From positions 744,001 to 808,000 of the forward strand of contig CAUEEP010000211.1 of NCBI GenBank assembly GCA_958450365.1: a stretch of 64,000 bases of DNA. The letters run 5' to 3'. The stretch is from Mesorhabditis belari. Its lineage: Eukaryota; Nematoda; Chromadorea; Rhabditida; Rhabditidae. Shown piece after piece: positions 44,001 to 56,000 of the stretch; the stretch's first letter is position 1; each line of letters starts with the position of its first letter. A model generated the notes under the pieces. It made no database searches. It was not told where the DNA came from and saw only the letters and a program-made list of their open reading frames with translations. Position numbers and translations under genes: made by a program.

Positions 44001-45746
44001 TCATCAACAATATCCAGAAGCAATGTTTAAACAATTACAAATTCTGTTAGACGGAAAATAACATAAAAATTAGGGCGAGACTCTAGAATTTCCGAATTAC
44101 AATTTCACCAGGGACTTTCAATTCAATGAAACTATCTATGCTTGCTCGAAAAGTCACACTAAAACAATGAGTGAGCGCCCCATTTTCCGCCAAATCCCTA
44201 AATAACAATGAACTAGTTTTGGCTCCTCAAAATATTTTGAAAACTTTGAAAGTTCGGTAATGATTGCAACAAAGCTAAATAAAGAAACAAATCTAGTGAT
44301 TTGTAAAGCAAATCTACCATTGAGTCAACTACAAATTTGGAATGTTAAAACTAACAGCTGCGCACACAGCTGCGACTGTCTGAATAAAAGCGATGAAGAA
44401 AAAATGAGCAAAATTTTCGAGCTAAAATTAAGGGTCATCGGGTCAGTGGAGAGATGAATAGTCTAACCGCTAATAGGCGCCCGGAAATCAATTTGCTCAA
44501 TAGAGCAATTGTCAGCCGCTTTGAAGTTGGTTTGTTTTTACGACAGCAAAACAGATTAACATTTAGAATAAATAAATAGCTTATTCACACTGGTTTGTTT
44601 TTCTTTCCCATGGATGTCACCTTTTTTCTTTTAAAAAATCAAGGTCTTTTGAAAAGAGAAATTCGTCTCTATCTCGTCGGATTTTAAATTTGAATGAGTA
44701 AAATATTTCTATGAGACACATCAATGGAAATCCGTTCGCTGAACGCGGAGAGCTCTCGTGAGCTGCATCGTACAGAGCTCGACTGTAATCTTGACTTTCG
44801 AAAATGTCTCACCCAGGATACCCACTGTGCAGTAGTAAATGTTTTGAACGGGTGAATTTCAATACGAGCAGATTACATGAAAAGAGGGAAACAATCGAAT
44901 CGAACCAAACAGGTCCCCATAGTATTCATTTCATTCCCCTTTTCCCAGTCCCTTTCACCCCCACAACCACGATGAGTCGTCTTTTTGGGGCAAAAGACGT
45001 GCGATCAAGGCAAACGAGACAGCAGCAATACATGGAGGGACAGAGAAAAGTCATTTCGAAGATGCAAATGCGGCTCATCGGCCCTCTTTCACCCTCTCTC
45101 GCCTAGTTGTATACTGACAACCTTTAGCATTTGACTGTGAGCCTAAACACTGTATGACCATTTGATAGGGAAAAGTTTGGCCTTGAGATGAGAACAAATT
45201 CTGAGGGAAATTTTAGCAAGTTTTTTCAGAAACCAAAAATGGAGCCAGCCGAGCTTTAAATTTCAAAATTCTCAAAAAAGGAAAGTTTGATAGTGGCTGT
45301 ACAAAGGATAGGGAAAAGAAGAAGGAACCCTTCTGTACTTTCGGTTGACTGAATATCAATAGAATGAGAGATCGGAGAGATGGGTGGAACACTATTCATG
45401 CTCAAAGTTTGAGAAAGCAAGAGATGAATGAAAAGAACCAACTCATGGGTTTAGTGGAGTTTTTACCTACCACGGGAGTTGGACTCAGTTCTCGAACTCT
45501 GCCAGTTGATTGCATCTTGTTGTCGGCTAAAATAACTGAATTGTATCAAAATTATACACGGAAAATGCTGTAAAAAAGAACAGACAATATTTGTGCGCCC
45601 GCTTGATTACATTATGTCAATCTATTGAAAAGTGAAGAATAAGAACTCACAATAATCGCGAGCCTCATGTTTTCTCACGGGGTTGCCTCCCCCTGGGCTG
45701 TTGTTCGCTCCAAAAGGGAACCAGTCTTTCTCGCGTTCCTTCTCTT
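35069..45746 (-). CDS. Large proline/serine-rich coiled-coil protein, possibly CSPP1-like
   Basis: Many small exons with good splice sites. Supported ones (5' to 3'): 45746-45651, 45526-45467, 42191-42126, 42062-41964, 41909-41817, 41777-41676, 41585-41481, 41440-41359, 41320-41227, 41184-41032, 40991-40905, 40853-40770, 40729-40566, 40407-40187, 39904-39817, 39776-39677, 36418-36382, 36255-36193, 36152-36071, 36031-35909, 35868-35719, 35320-35210, 35131-35069 (stop). The 5'-most exon has KDWFPFGANNSPGGGNPVR, then Pro/Met-rich segments (YPMQMPPYVYPMTPEYWQ), a charged coiled coil (QQQFLEEQKKLEAEKDEELK, RERIYQQVLNSIERAKRDAE), Ser/Thr-rich linkers, and a late RLAEQRFPSMERLRSS. The order resembles centrosome/cilium protein CSPP1, but only weakly. 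Phases fail between 45467 and 42191, between 41676 and 41585, and around 36,420-39,680, so exons are missing or wrong. The start is not found. Confidence 0.6.
36430..39670. other. Large intron region of the coiled-coil gene
   Basis: No repeat family or clear exon, apart from a possible small minus exon at 38,935-38,894 (PARRVLQRPAALDP) with good splice signals but a phase that does not fit its neighbours. Confidence 0.5.
42200..45460. other. Long intron of the coiled-coil gene
   Basis: About 3.2 kb with only scattered short ORFs (for example 43,726-44,061 +). No conserved domain seen. At least one exon is expected here because the splice phases on both sides do not match. Confidence 0.5.
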
Positions 45747-45759
45747 CTAAAAAGATAAT

Positions 45760-47900
45760 TAATTCGTGCCATTGGATCCTTTTTATTAGGTCTATGTCAT
45801 TCTAAAAATGAAAACCTATGGCAAATCACACTTGATAACACCAATAGATAAACCGTCGTCGCTTATTGACGGCGGTGGCGCCAGGACCTCATGAAAAAGA
45901 CATGTAAAGATCTTAAAAGTGAAAGGAAACTTTCTTTCTTTCAACGAACGCTTTACGATCTTTTCTTGGGAAGCTGTGGTTAAAAAGGGGCAAACTTTGT
46001 TTTTCCAGAAGAGTCAAAAAAAATAACTGGAAATGCAATTCAATGTTTGACCTAAGCTTATTGAAAAGCATCAAACTTTGAGATAAGAGAATGTCTTTTC
46101 GAATTACAAAGTTCACCCAAAACACCACAAACCTTTTTCCTGAGCCCATTGTCTCTGCTTTTTGCGTATAAGCGACCCTTCTCGAGAGAACATTTCAACT
46201 CGATTTTATCGCATCTAAAAAATGGATTTGATATGAAAGAGGAAAATTATAGTAAAGTGAAGATAGATCAATATACGGGCCAGGATGAAGAAAAGGGAGA
46301 TAATAATGAGATGATCTCTGGAGATAATACTCAGCAAAGACTATAGGTGCGGGACCATTGAAGAGGGATAAAAAGGTGTTTGCAAATTTTTTGATGATTA
46401 TTTTCAAGCAACTTTCTTAGACTGCATGGAAAAAGTTGTTTCCAATGGAAATAAAACCATCGTTTTTGCCATCCGTGAAGATCGAATGCTCACAAAAAGT
46501 CATGAAAATTTCACCCTAGCTCTTCACCAGCTGTGTATGTGATTCTCTTCACAATGATGCGCTCGGTATGGTCTGGGGAAATTGCGTGATTCACACTCAG
46601 CTATAAAAAGAAAGATTGAAGAAAACGATCGGCAAAAGATGAGCATAACAATGAAAAATGTCAGGGACTTGCACAAAAAGTGTTGCCAATTGCAATTTTT
46701 AATCAACAGGGTTCTACAACAGAGAAAATGGTTTTGTTTATGGGGAGAAAATCGTAAAAGTTCTTCTGATAAAAACGAGTAAAAATTTTGCTTAAAGGCT
46801 TCTAGCAACTTTTTCGGTGTTTGGGGTGAAAAAATTCCGACTCTTCGATCGTTTCTTGGCTGCCAGGCGTAAACAGTTGTTATCTCTTGGCAATATTTTT
46901 TTGTGGGCATGATCGGTGTGCAAAAAAATGACGCTTGACTCTTCACAGAAAAATTTAAAACAATGAAAAAGAAAAGGATCATCGAGGAATTTGGATTTAA
47001 TTTCTAGGCTTAATCTTCGTCAAAAGATATTCAGCTAAATTACAGAAAGGAGGGGAATGGGACAAATGCTACCTTTTTTCGACACTCGGGACATTTGTGC
47101 ACCTTTTCTCCCATTATAACAAAGGCTGCCTTAAAACCGCACGTCATTAGGAATCTAACTATTCAAAAAGTGAACAAGTGAGGCTAAAAACGATTTTGTG
47201 AGTCTAGGGACAGTCCTTGTTATAATGAGCGAAAAGGTGCGCAAAAAAGGTAGTATTTGTCCCACTCCCGAAACAAGTTAAGATATTGATTTCCTGGGGT
47301 GGATGGAGCATTTGGGATAGGTACAAGCGACAAAAACACAGATGTTCGAATGGTAGAGGGGTGCTTTGGAAAGAGAAGCAGAGAAATGGGTGTGAGCGGG
47401 CGGGGAGAAAACGACGCGCACCCCCTTCCTTTTGCCTCTTTTGCCTCTTTTGGAGATGATTCGACCTTTTTGTGCTCGGGTCTCATTGTTTGTGAGTTGG
47501 GTGTCTTATTGTTATGGTTTTGTTCATTTGTAAAGCTTGCAATTGATCAACTCCAAGAGCCATTAGTATTCCAAGCAGAGATTTGATGAATTCATTAGGT
47601 TTCTTGCATTTTTTTTTAAGAAAGCTTTGCCTTTGTTGAGTCGTCAATGAAATTATGTACATGTTAGCCAAATTCTCATCATTGATTCGATTCACATGCC
47701 TTTTTCTATGCCAACCCATTCAAGATTCACGAGAGTTCATTTGAGATCTATCTTTCAAACGTTTACCCTCCCCTTTCAACACTAGGCGCCAAAAGACAGG
47801 CTCAAAAGGCCGCGATTCAAAATTTGCTTTACTTTGTTTTTCGTTTTCGTTTAGTCCAGGATTCTGAGTTGATAATAACTTTATTTTTTTCAGATTCGAT
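45760..47900. other. No recognisable gene apart from one MITE
   Basis: This should contain the 5' end of the coiled-coil gene and the promoter of the next + gene. ORFs at 46,524-46,982 (-) and 47,299-47,586 (+) show no family features. MITE 4 copy B is at 47,053-47,269. Confidence 0.5.
47053..47269. mobile_element. MITE family 4, copy B (short)
   Basis: Ends ggggaatgggacaaatgcta / gtagtatttgtcccactccc and inner gcgcaaaaaagg match copy A, but the interior is only half as long. No clear target duplication is visible. Confidence 0.7.
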
Positions 47901-47903
47901 CTC

Positions 47904-50508
47904 ATGGACAACTTCTTGAAATCGCTCGACCATTTAACGGAAACGGTTGGTTTTGCCGTTGTTTTGCTCAATTTCTCTTTTTTCAGGTTAGTGCTAGTGC
48001 ATGTCGCCCGCATGAGCTCCGTCATCTCGCGAAAAACAATGGTCAGCCAATATATTTCATTTTTTATATATTTTAGTTTAGATACTTCACTGAACCGAGA
48101 AGCCGCCGAGGATATTTCAAAGAGGCATTTGAAGGCTTTTCTCGAACGGGTTGATGAAGAAGTGCGTGAACTTTGTCGCCATCAGGAGGTGGGTTTTTTA
48201 TGTTTTACCAAAAGGACCCTGATTTTAAATAATTTATGGGTGATGGGTGCTTTGCAGTTTACAACACTTAAACTAACAAAATTCCTTACTTTTGAATTAT
48301 TAAATTAACTTTAATGTTGACACAGTAGTTAATTTACTACTAGCGCAGCTAAATTTCTGTTAAGTTTTTGCTAACGTAGGCGCAGGACACCTATCTATCT
48401 GTAAAGTACAGTAGCGGTCAAAAGTTTGGACCCACCCCCTTGCGCGCGCTAAAGACTACTCAATAACCAAATCAGCCTGAGGTTTTCCCCCACATTAAAC
48501 CGTGTTAACTAGCATTTTTTATCTAGTTTTTATGACGGTAACCATTAAGAACTTGTTTTTCTCTTTGTTCTCTGTTGACTGCTTTTTAGGTGGTCAAAAG
48601 TTTGGACCCACTTTGAATAACAATTTGATTTTGCCAAAAAGCAACAGAAACAGTTTCACCAATCAATATTTTGTTGCATATCCTTTCGCAGCAATGACGG
48701 CAGCACACCTCTGAGGCATCGATTCGACCAAAATTTTGAGTTTTTGCTTCGGAATCTTGGCCCACTTAGTTTGCAATGCTTGCATTAGTTCTACCGTCTT
48801 TGAGTACTTCTTTGAACGGATTCGTCTATCCAATTCCTCGCAGAGATACTCAATGGGGTTAAGATCTAGGCTCTGTGCCGGCCATTGCAAAAGCTCGATG
48901 TTTTCCTGTCGAAGCCAATTCTTTACGAATCTTGATGAGTGTTTTGGAACGTTGTCATGCACAAACACCCGGTCCGGATCCATTTCCTTTCAGCATGGGG
49001 CAGCATATTATTCTTTAAAAGATCCAAGTACACTTGAGCATTCATTATTCCGTTGATTTGAGTCAGTGAGCCCACTCCGTCGGCCGAAAAACATCCTAGA
49101 TATGCACGTGTTATAAGGCTCAAACAGTTCACTTACCCTATACAATCACTGAGCCCCCTCCATGCTTGACAGTTGGCGCCTGATGCTTCGCATCGTTTCT
49201 ATGGTTGATTGGACGACGAATATAAAGAATTCCGTCACTTGCCATCAGGTTATACTTGTTCTCGCGGCTCCACAACACTTTCGATCAATCGTCATTGGAC
49301 CAATTGAGGTGCTGCTTGGCAAACTTAAGACGTGCTTGAACGTTCTTTCGCGAAATGAAGGTTTCTTTGACGGTCGTGCGCCTTTTAGTCCGGCATTGCT
49401 AAAAAACTCCTTAAATTATAGTTACAATTTAGATTCGTTAGACCTTACCGCAGAATTCGTTGAGCAGTCCTGTGAGAGACATCAAAGCCAAAGCTCTCTG
49501 AAGCTTTTTGACATCAGAGGGTGTCTTCTTTGGATCCTTCTTAATTTCACAAACCAGGGCCATTGCTCTGCGTGGCTCCACTTTTACCGGTCTTCCCGTA
49601 ACACTTTTCCGCTTGACAGATCCCGTTTTTGTCCACTTCCGATAGGTTTTCCTTGCAGCAGAATCGGTGTTGCCAAAGACTCCCGCAGCCTTTCTGAAAC
49701 TCATCTCAACTGTCATTTGTGCCACCAAAGCTTCCTTCAAATCTTCTGACAAGTTTTTGCGAGTTAGCATTTGAAAAACAGTATTATTTCAAAGTGGGTT
49801 CAATTTTTGACCACCTGGAAAAAGCAGTCAACAGAGCTCTTAATGGTTACAGTCATAAAAACTGTTAAGCAATATAAAAACTAGATAAAAAATGCTAGTT
49901 AACACGGTTTCATGTGGAGGAAAACCTCAAGCTGATGTGGTTATTGAGCCGTCGTTAGCGCGCGCAAGGGGGTGGTTCCAAACTTTTGCCCGCTACTGTA
50001 CCTACCAGACTTCAAATTAATTCATTGCACTTAAAACTATTGGTTTTAGTTGGAAAAGCGATTTGACGACTTGGAACGTCTGGATGAGAAATGTGCAGCC
50101 AAATACGGAAGAGATTCCAAAGGATATCGCCCAGTTGGGGTAAGTTTTTTTCTTTTTTTGCATTTTTTTTTTGTTTCTCTAGGATCCCAATGTCGACACG
50201 GACGGCTTATTAAGCAAGACCAAGATTGAGTACAAGAAGAACCTGGAGAAGTATATTGTGGAACTTGATGAACAAATTCAGGTAAAACTTTTCTTTATGA
50301 AACCTCTTATTAAAATTATAAAATTTTTAGGATAACTCTCAAGTGCTTGATAATAATTCGATGGTGATGAAGAAACTTTACGAGGCTGTGCGGGAACATT
50401 ATTCAACGTAAGGAACTTTCTAACACAAAAGCACTATAAATGTTACGTGTTTTCAATGTAATTTTTAGGAATGATTCTCTGATGAGCACTAAGCTAGACG
50501 CCGAATAA
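47904..50508 (+). CDS. Small coiled-coil protein, 169 residues
   Basis: Seven exons: 47904-47945, 47987-48041, 48082-48188, 50050-50139, 50183-50281, 50331-50407, 50469-50508, all phases consistent. It starts MDNFLKSLDHLTET and is rich in heptad-like acidic/basic helices: LKAFLERVDEEVRELCRHQE, then LEKRFDDLERLDEKCAAKYG, then KIEYKKNLEKYIVELDEQIQ, ending DSLMSTKLDAE. No catalytic motif, so probably a subunit of a complex; I do not recognise the family. Intron 3 (1.86 kb) carries a complete Tc1/Tc3-like transposon on the opposite strand. The ATG follows a ttttttcag acceptor 13 bases upstream, fitting trans-splicing. Confidence 0.85.
48409..49998 (-). mobile_element. Tc1/Tc3-like transposon, inactive
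   Basis: 1,590 bp between TA dinucleotides, with ends cagtagcggtcaaaagtttg / acttttgcccgctactg. The terminal repeats are long (~200 bp), and the motif ggtcaaaagtttggacccac occurs twice per side (about 48,416 and 48,591), the inner/outer direct-repeat layout of Tc3-like elements. The transposase is on the minus strand (ATG at 49,770; MLTRKNLSEDLKEALVAQMT) with one intron-like gap near 49,400. Later parts: PTVKHGGGSVIV, GCFSADGVGSLTQINGIMNA, VFVHDNVPKHS, LNPIEYLCEELDRR. In-frame stops replace Trp near 49,290 and 49,136, and a frameshift lies near 48,990. The usual first catalytic Asp (WSDE) reads WSRE. It sits in intron 3 of the coiled-coil gene. Confidence 0.9.
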
Positions 50509-50599
50509 GCAATCTAACACTTTTTAAACTGGCTTAACATTCGTTTTTTTCAGTTAAATGCTTGTACCTAAAGGTTTTGACATTATTTATGGGTGAATT

Positions 50600-52050
50600 C
50601 ACGATGAGAACTAACAGTTCTTTAATAAATATTATTGCAGACTATATTACACGATTTTTTTGTTGAATACGAGTCGGGCCTCCTAGGATCCTCGATAAAG
50701 GGTAGCACAGAAAGCCCATTAGAGGAAAGCACGCGAAAAAGTTGCGGGATCAATGTGTCCTTATGGTGGATTGCCAGAGCATCTGTCTCTCAATCCAAGG
50801 AGGCGGGGTTCGACAGCGCCTGCAAGCAATGTTTTTGGCGAACACCTTGGTCCTTAGTTCCCAACTTACGAGTAGTTCTTGTCTTTGTTCAGAAGCATTG
50901 CACCGAGAAATTTTTTTAGACATGTGTAAAAAAATCGATTCCTGGGAGCTTGCTCCTTTCCCAAAATGTTTTTTCTGGTTACGGTCCTTGTAGATACTAT
51001 TGAAAAACAACCAAATAAGTTGTTGATCGTAATTTATTAGGTTGAGCAAGAAAGTCTTTTTCGCTCCACTGAAATTTTTCAACCAAAGCAGCTGCCAAGC
51101 TTTTGTATGGTTAAAATTAATGATCAATAACTTAAACTAAAAACAGCGGCCCAACTTTTTATTTTGGCAAGTTTTGATGGAAGAAATGATTGAGCTTGAG
51201 TAATGAGCCAAATTTGATGTCCTCCGCGTTCACGTTCTTTTTGATTCAGAATTTATCAAAGTCTGTCAAGACTTCAAGTGTATTTTGCAAAAATTTCAAG
51301 TCTAAAGGCCTCTTATTTCTTTCGGAATCAGTTTTTGATTGAAAATACTCACAAAAATTGACTTGCCTTGAAATAAATTTTTCTACTCCAGATAACTTGG
51401 ATTCAAAAGTTGATTATTACATAAAATTTTATTAAAAAAGATCAGAAAGAGCCTCTTGATATCTGGTGGCTCAGTTTCGAGATTATGAAAAATCGCAAAA
51501 GACTTGCTTGCCAACCTAATAGTTCAATGGGGAAAAGGAGTCGGATCGAGAGCTCACTAGGGAAAAGCATCAGGCAAATTTTGCCAGCGCTACATATGCC
51601 CCATATTATACAAATTACCACCATAAAATTCGCGAATTTGCCCTTTATTCTCGCAACCTTTATATTAGATTACAAAAGTGACTTAAAATACCCAGCGAAA
51701 TAGATCTTTTCCCTTTGAGCGGACTTCCATCAATTCGCCACAGTTGCAAATCCACGACTGGATGACTCCTTTGGTGACGAAATAATCGATTGCCGTCGAT
51801 TCCTTAAACGCACAAATGTCGGAGAAGCGCATCGTCGTTAAAGTTTAAAAACGTTGCAGTTAAAATAACACCCTCACTGGAAATAGTAATTTTGGGGGAG
51901 GGCAAAAATGTTGTCCCCCTGATTTTCATTTCACTCCCCCGATAATCGAACCGCTCCCCCGATATTGGAAAAGTACCGTTAAATGTTCTATGAGAACTAG
52001 AATTTCTTTAATAAATATTGTTTTACACGAGTTTTTGTTGAGTACGAGAG
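50600..52050. repeat. Direct repeat pair in intergenic DNA
   Basis: ttctttaataaatatt plus acacgattttttgttga at about 50,618-50,672 recurs at about 52,008-52,045 (ttctttaataaatattgttt, then tttttgttgagtacgag). Apart from the exon at 51,700-51,840, no gene is recognised between 50,510 and 53,080. Confidence 0.5.
51700..51840 (-). pseudogene. ISXO2/Merlin-like transposase N-terminal fragment
   Basis: The minus frame from an ATG at about 51,835 reads MRFSDICAFKESTAIDYFVT then KGVIQSWICNCGELMEV, ending soon after at a stop. A short helix followed by a C.C zinc-ribbon start is the beginning of nematode ISXO2-like (Merlin/IS1016-type) transposase proteins. The second C..C pair and the DDE domain are not found nearby. 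Could instead be an isolated exon of such a domesticated gene. Confidence 0.4.
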
Positions 52051-52053
52051 TAA

Positions 52054-52475
52054 TTCGGGGGTGGGACAAATGCGACCTTTTTTGCGCACCTGGACATTTG
52101 GAAACCTTTTTTTGCTGAAAAGGCTTTAGGGCAAGGCCGAAGAGCTTCGAAAATATTTCCCATATAAGGAAATCGTATGGCGTAGATTCCTGGAATTTCG
52201 ACAAATCAGACGAGGCCTCGTTGATACGTCAAATTTTAAAGGCTAAGCAAAAACTGCGGAAGCGTTAAGTGGTGCGTTTTTGCCTTTTACTCCAAATTTG
52301 ACGTGTCATAGCGAAGTCTTGATTTGTCAAAAATTCGAACTGAATCTACGCATACGGATTCCCTTCTATGAAAACTTTTAATTATTAAATCCTTAACGGC
52401 CCTTTCCCAGCAAGCAGAAGAAGGGCAAATGCCAAGGTGCGCAAAAAAAGGTCGGCATTTGCGTCCCACCCCGTA
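52054..52475. mobile_element. MITE family 4, copy C
   Basis: Ends ggggtgggacaaatgcgacc / cggcatttgcgtcccacccc, with the internal gcgcaaaaaaaggtcg arm. About 420 bp, as copy A. No ORF. Confidence 0.75.
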
Positions 52476-53088
52476 GTAAATCTTTGTTTTTGTTCGAAAT
52501 CTCCCTCATAGGCGATTGGCCTTTGAAGATTGAAGCGTTTTTGTTTCCTTTTAGTTCCAAAAGACGATCGCCTATTGCGCTCTTTTATACATGTTGTCAC
52601 ATTTTTCTCTCTAAATGTATTGTGCCCGGTTCTTTGAAAGTCACCAATTTTGGTATTGTATTGTGTAATTCAATATGTATTAGTCATGAGAGTTTTTATT
52701 AGAGCTCGAAAGAGCTGTTTATTAGCTATTAACTCCTTTAACAAATCATGTTTTCTAAAACTTTTTGTAAATAAAGGATAGTACTTGTAATGCTCTATCT
52801 TTTAGTCAAAAAGATTTTTTGAAAATGTGGTGTTAAAGCCTAGTTTCTCCCTTGCACTCCTATTTATGTTCACACTGAAAAACCGAGGTCTAATGTTTAT
52901 ATAACTTGACAGATAGTATTGCGCTTGAATCATGAGGGAAATTTCTTTCTTTTCTGTCTACTTTTCTTAAACCTTTTTATGCATCAGTTTTTTGTTTCAC
53001 TTTCTTTTTCGGTTAATACTTTTTTTTGATTTACTTCATTTAGACACCCCTTGAGGTGGGCGTTACATGACGAGCACCTCAAAACGAG

Positions 53089-56000
53089 ATGAGAGACGCA
53101 TCTTTGAACACTTCTGTTATCGCTGGGCTAAAGGTTTGTATTTTTGAGTACATGAACTTCGAAAATGTCTCCTGCCCTCTTAAAATGTTTCAAAGTTAAA
53201 GCTTTATATTTTAGGGAGATGCTGAACACATTAGCCCGACGGCGCAAGAATGTGGTCGTCGTAATGCAGAACAATTGGCACCAATCACCGATATTTGTGT
53301 CATCTTTCCAACACTCGGGGAAACGGTATGGAAAACGTTAATTAAATTAGAGTTTGATTCTGCTTTTAGGTCCCAGAAGGATTTGAGATAATTGAAACGA
53401 CACCGTTGGCATATCCAGCTGACTTGAATCATGGTTCTTTTTCGAGCGACATCGTGTTTCATATGCTTCCGCCGAGGATACCACAAGCCACCACTTTATT
53501 GACATTGGAGTACTTGATCAAGGTAAACATTTTGTAACGGTTTGATGGCGTAAATGGATATACATTCATTTGACAATAATAGTTTTAAGTAGAAGCTATT
53601 TATGGTTTAATTAATTTAGGGAAAGGTGAAAAGCCAATGGTTGATTCGGCTACGGGTTCCTACAACACCCTTTGGAAGATCTGCAAACGTTAACAACTCA
53701 GCAAATGTATATTCTCGTTAGTTTAGTGTTTAAATGTCTGTTTTAGGGTGTTTTCCTGACATATCGCCGTGCTTCACCAAACAGTGCTCCAAGTCAACTG
53801 GTCGTCACACATATTTGTATCATTATTGCTAGAAAGGGGAGAGATTCCGCCACATACCTACTACAAAATACCAAAGAATTTAAACAAGGTATACTTTGCC
53901 ATATTTCAAGGTTTTGTATGAAAGTTTTTGTTTTAGGGAATCATTGGTTCTGAAATCTACATCTGCTACAAGAAGTCTCTTGGAACGGCAAAGCGACTTG
54001 CATACAAACCAGCTATTCTTGATTACTTTCCCAAGAATGACGGCGGTAAGTAAAGCTTTTAAAAAAATGGATCTTTTTGTGTTTAGAAAACCTGGAAGAT
54101 CTTAAGCTGTTGTCAAATGTTCCTCTATTTTGTTTGCCGATGGGTGCTTTAATAGAATGCTGGCCAAGTTTGTTTAAAACATATAAAAGTATAAATTATG
54201 TTTTAGACAAATGTCAAACACCTGAACGATTATACTCTACCTTGTACTGACTGATGAGGTAGAACATTAAACATTTTATTTTTATAAATCCTTTTTAGTA
54301 TAACCGAAAATATTATGGTGCTTCCGTGACTTTTTATGAGCGCTACACGGGCGAATTAACGGAAGAACAATTGGACAAATTGGGGGTAAGCTTTCTTAGT
54401 GAATCTTGGGAAGTTTAAACCAATTCAGGTGGAAGTACCCGACAATGAGAAAGTAGTTGGAGCTGTAGATGACACTGCATCAACAAATGATCCGGCTGAA
54501 CAGGTACTCAAAGCAAAACTTCGGGTTATAAAATGTTTAGTTGTCATTTCACACAAACATCTCAATATGCATTGTGTCTCGGTATCCATTCTTCTATCCA
54601 TTCAAAAGGTTTGCCTCTCTAATTAAGATATTTTCAACGTTGTTATAGGTTTTTGTTCTACATTCATCGAATGTCTTTATCGGCTTCGACAATTCACGCG
54701 GTTCCTATTGAGCGGTTATATTTCACATCTTGTTTGTTTCCATCTGTGATTTACTTGATTATCAAATTTAGATGTATGAAGTGTCGTTTCCCTCTTTGCG
54801 GAGACCTCGTGTTTTGATGCAATTGGGCGCTGAAATGGTTACTTTTTGAAGCACAAGATGAACAACAACTACCACAATATGGAGCTGCTCTGTTTGAAGC
54901 GTTAAAGGTGTGTTGTACAAAGAGTTCCTAATATAATTTTTTTTAGAGTCTCGGTGCTGATAACATGATGTATCTACTGTACTGGCTTTGCTGGAGCAAA
55001 AGATACTGATTCATTCATTGAGGTATCAAAATGTCATCAAAGTCTTTAATTCGTTCTTAGGCCATGGTTGCTGACTGCCGTTGCGGAGAGTGTTTGTACA
55101 TTGATGTTTCCATTTCATTGGCAATGGTAATATTTAAATTAATATGTATAGATTTTATGAATTTAGCCCCTATGTTCCCACAATGTCCACCAAGTCTTGC
55201 CGGAGTTCTCCACGCGCCTCTTCCATTCATTGAGGAGTCGATTCTAGGTTTGTGCATCATAACGATTAAAATGGGACCAATTGAGATATTTTGACCTGTA
55301 TGAAGATCCGCCCCATGATGTTACTTGTTTTGACTTGGATACTCAGACGATCAGTGGAAGCACGGTACATTAGGAAATTTTTAAAATTTACTTTTAGAAG
55401 TTTTAGGCTCGCCATGAAATCAAAACCAACATTCTCCCAAAGAAACCGATGAAACGATTACGAGCAGCCCTGGAGGCGTTGAATAAACAGTTTAGTGAAT
55501 TAAGCGCTTGTTTATACCGAATTATTTAGAATTCAAACACAAGACTTTGCTGTGGGTCAGATGCAGACAAAAGCTGACTATGTGGAGACCCGATCTGGAA
55601 CAACAAGTACAACTTAAGAAGAAAATGATCGAGATTGGGATTCAAGAGGCTTTTTGAAGTGAATTTTATCAAATATTTCAATTTTACTAGTGTTGATTTA
55701 GATTTATGGCTTCTATTATGCGTGGTTATCAAGCTTTTCTGCGACCAATCGTCTCGGCTCCAAAATGTAAATCGGCAACTGATACGGGAAATTTGTTCGA
55801 TATTGATGGCTTTCTGAGAACAAGAGATAAAGAAAAGCAGGAATTTTACAGAAGGTACTTGAAGGATAATACAGCTAATTGAATATCCCAATTGTTTTAG
55901 ATTTTGTTCTACTCAATCGTTTATTCGATTCATCGGAAGAGCGATCATTTGTTTCGGACAAGTCAGCTTACAATGCCTTCTTTGATGATTGTGTTGAAAG

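Noticed and set aside
43726..44061. 111-residue + ORF
   Set aside because: Lies inside the long intron of the coiled-coil gene on the other strand; no family features.
44804..45106. 100-residue + ORF with MSRLFGAKDVRSRQTRQQQY
   Set aside because: An upstream AG makes it look like a trans-spliced start, but no family or conserved partner exon could be seen, and it lies in an intron of the minus-strand gene.
46524..46982. 152-residue minus ORF starting MILFFFIVLNFSV
   Set aside because: Hydrophobic start looks like a signal peptide, but the remainder has no domain or splice partner and lies in a likely 5' intron or spacer.
47220..47586. Overlapping ORFs on both strands at 47.2-47.6 kb
   Set aside because: They cover a MITE end and its flank; no conserved protein seen.
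48736..49749. Plus-strand ORFs within the transposon
   Set aside because: Antisense shadows of the minus-strand Tc1/Tc3-like transposase.
50750..51127. 125-residue minus ORF with KDRNQKKHFGKGASSQESIF
   Set aside because: Looks protein-like at first but no domain, splice partner or repeat family could be identified; too weak to call.
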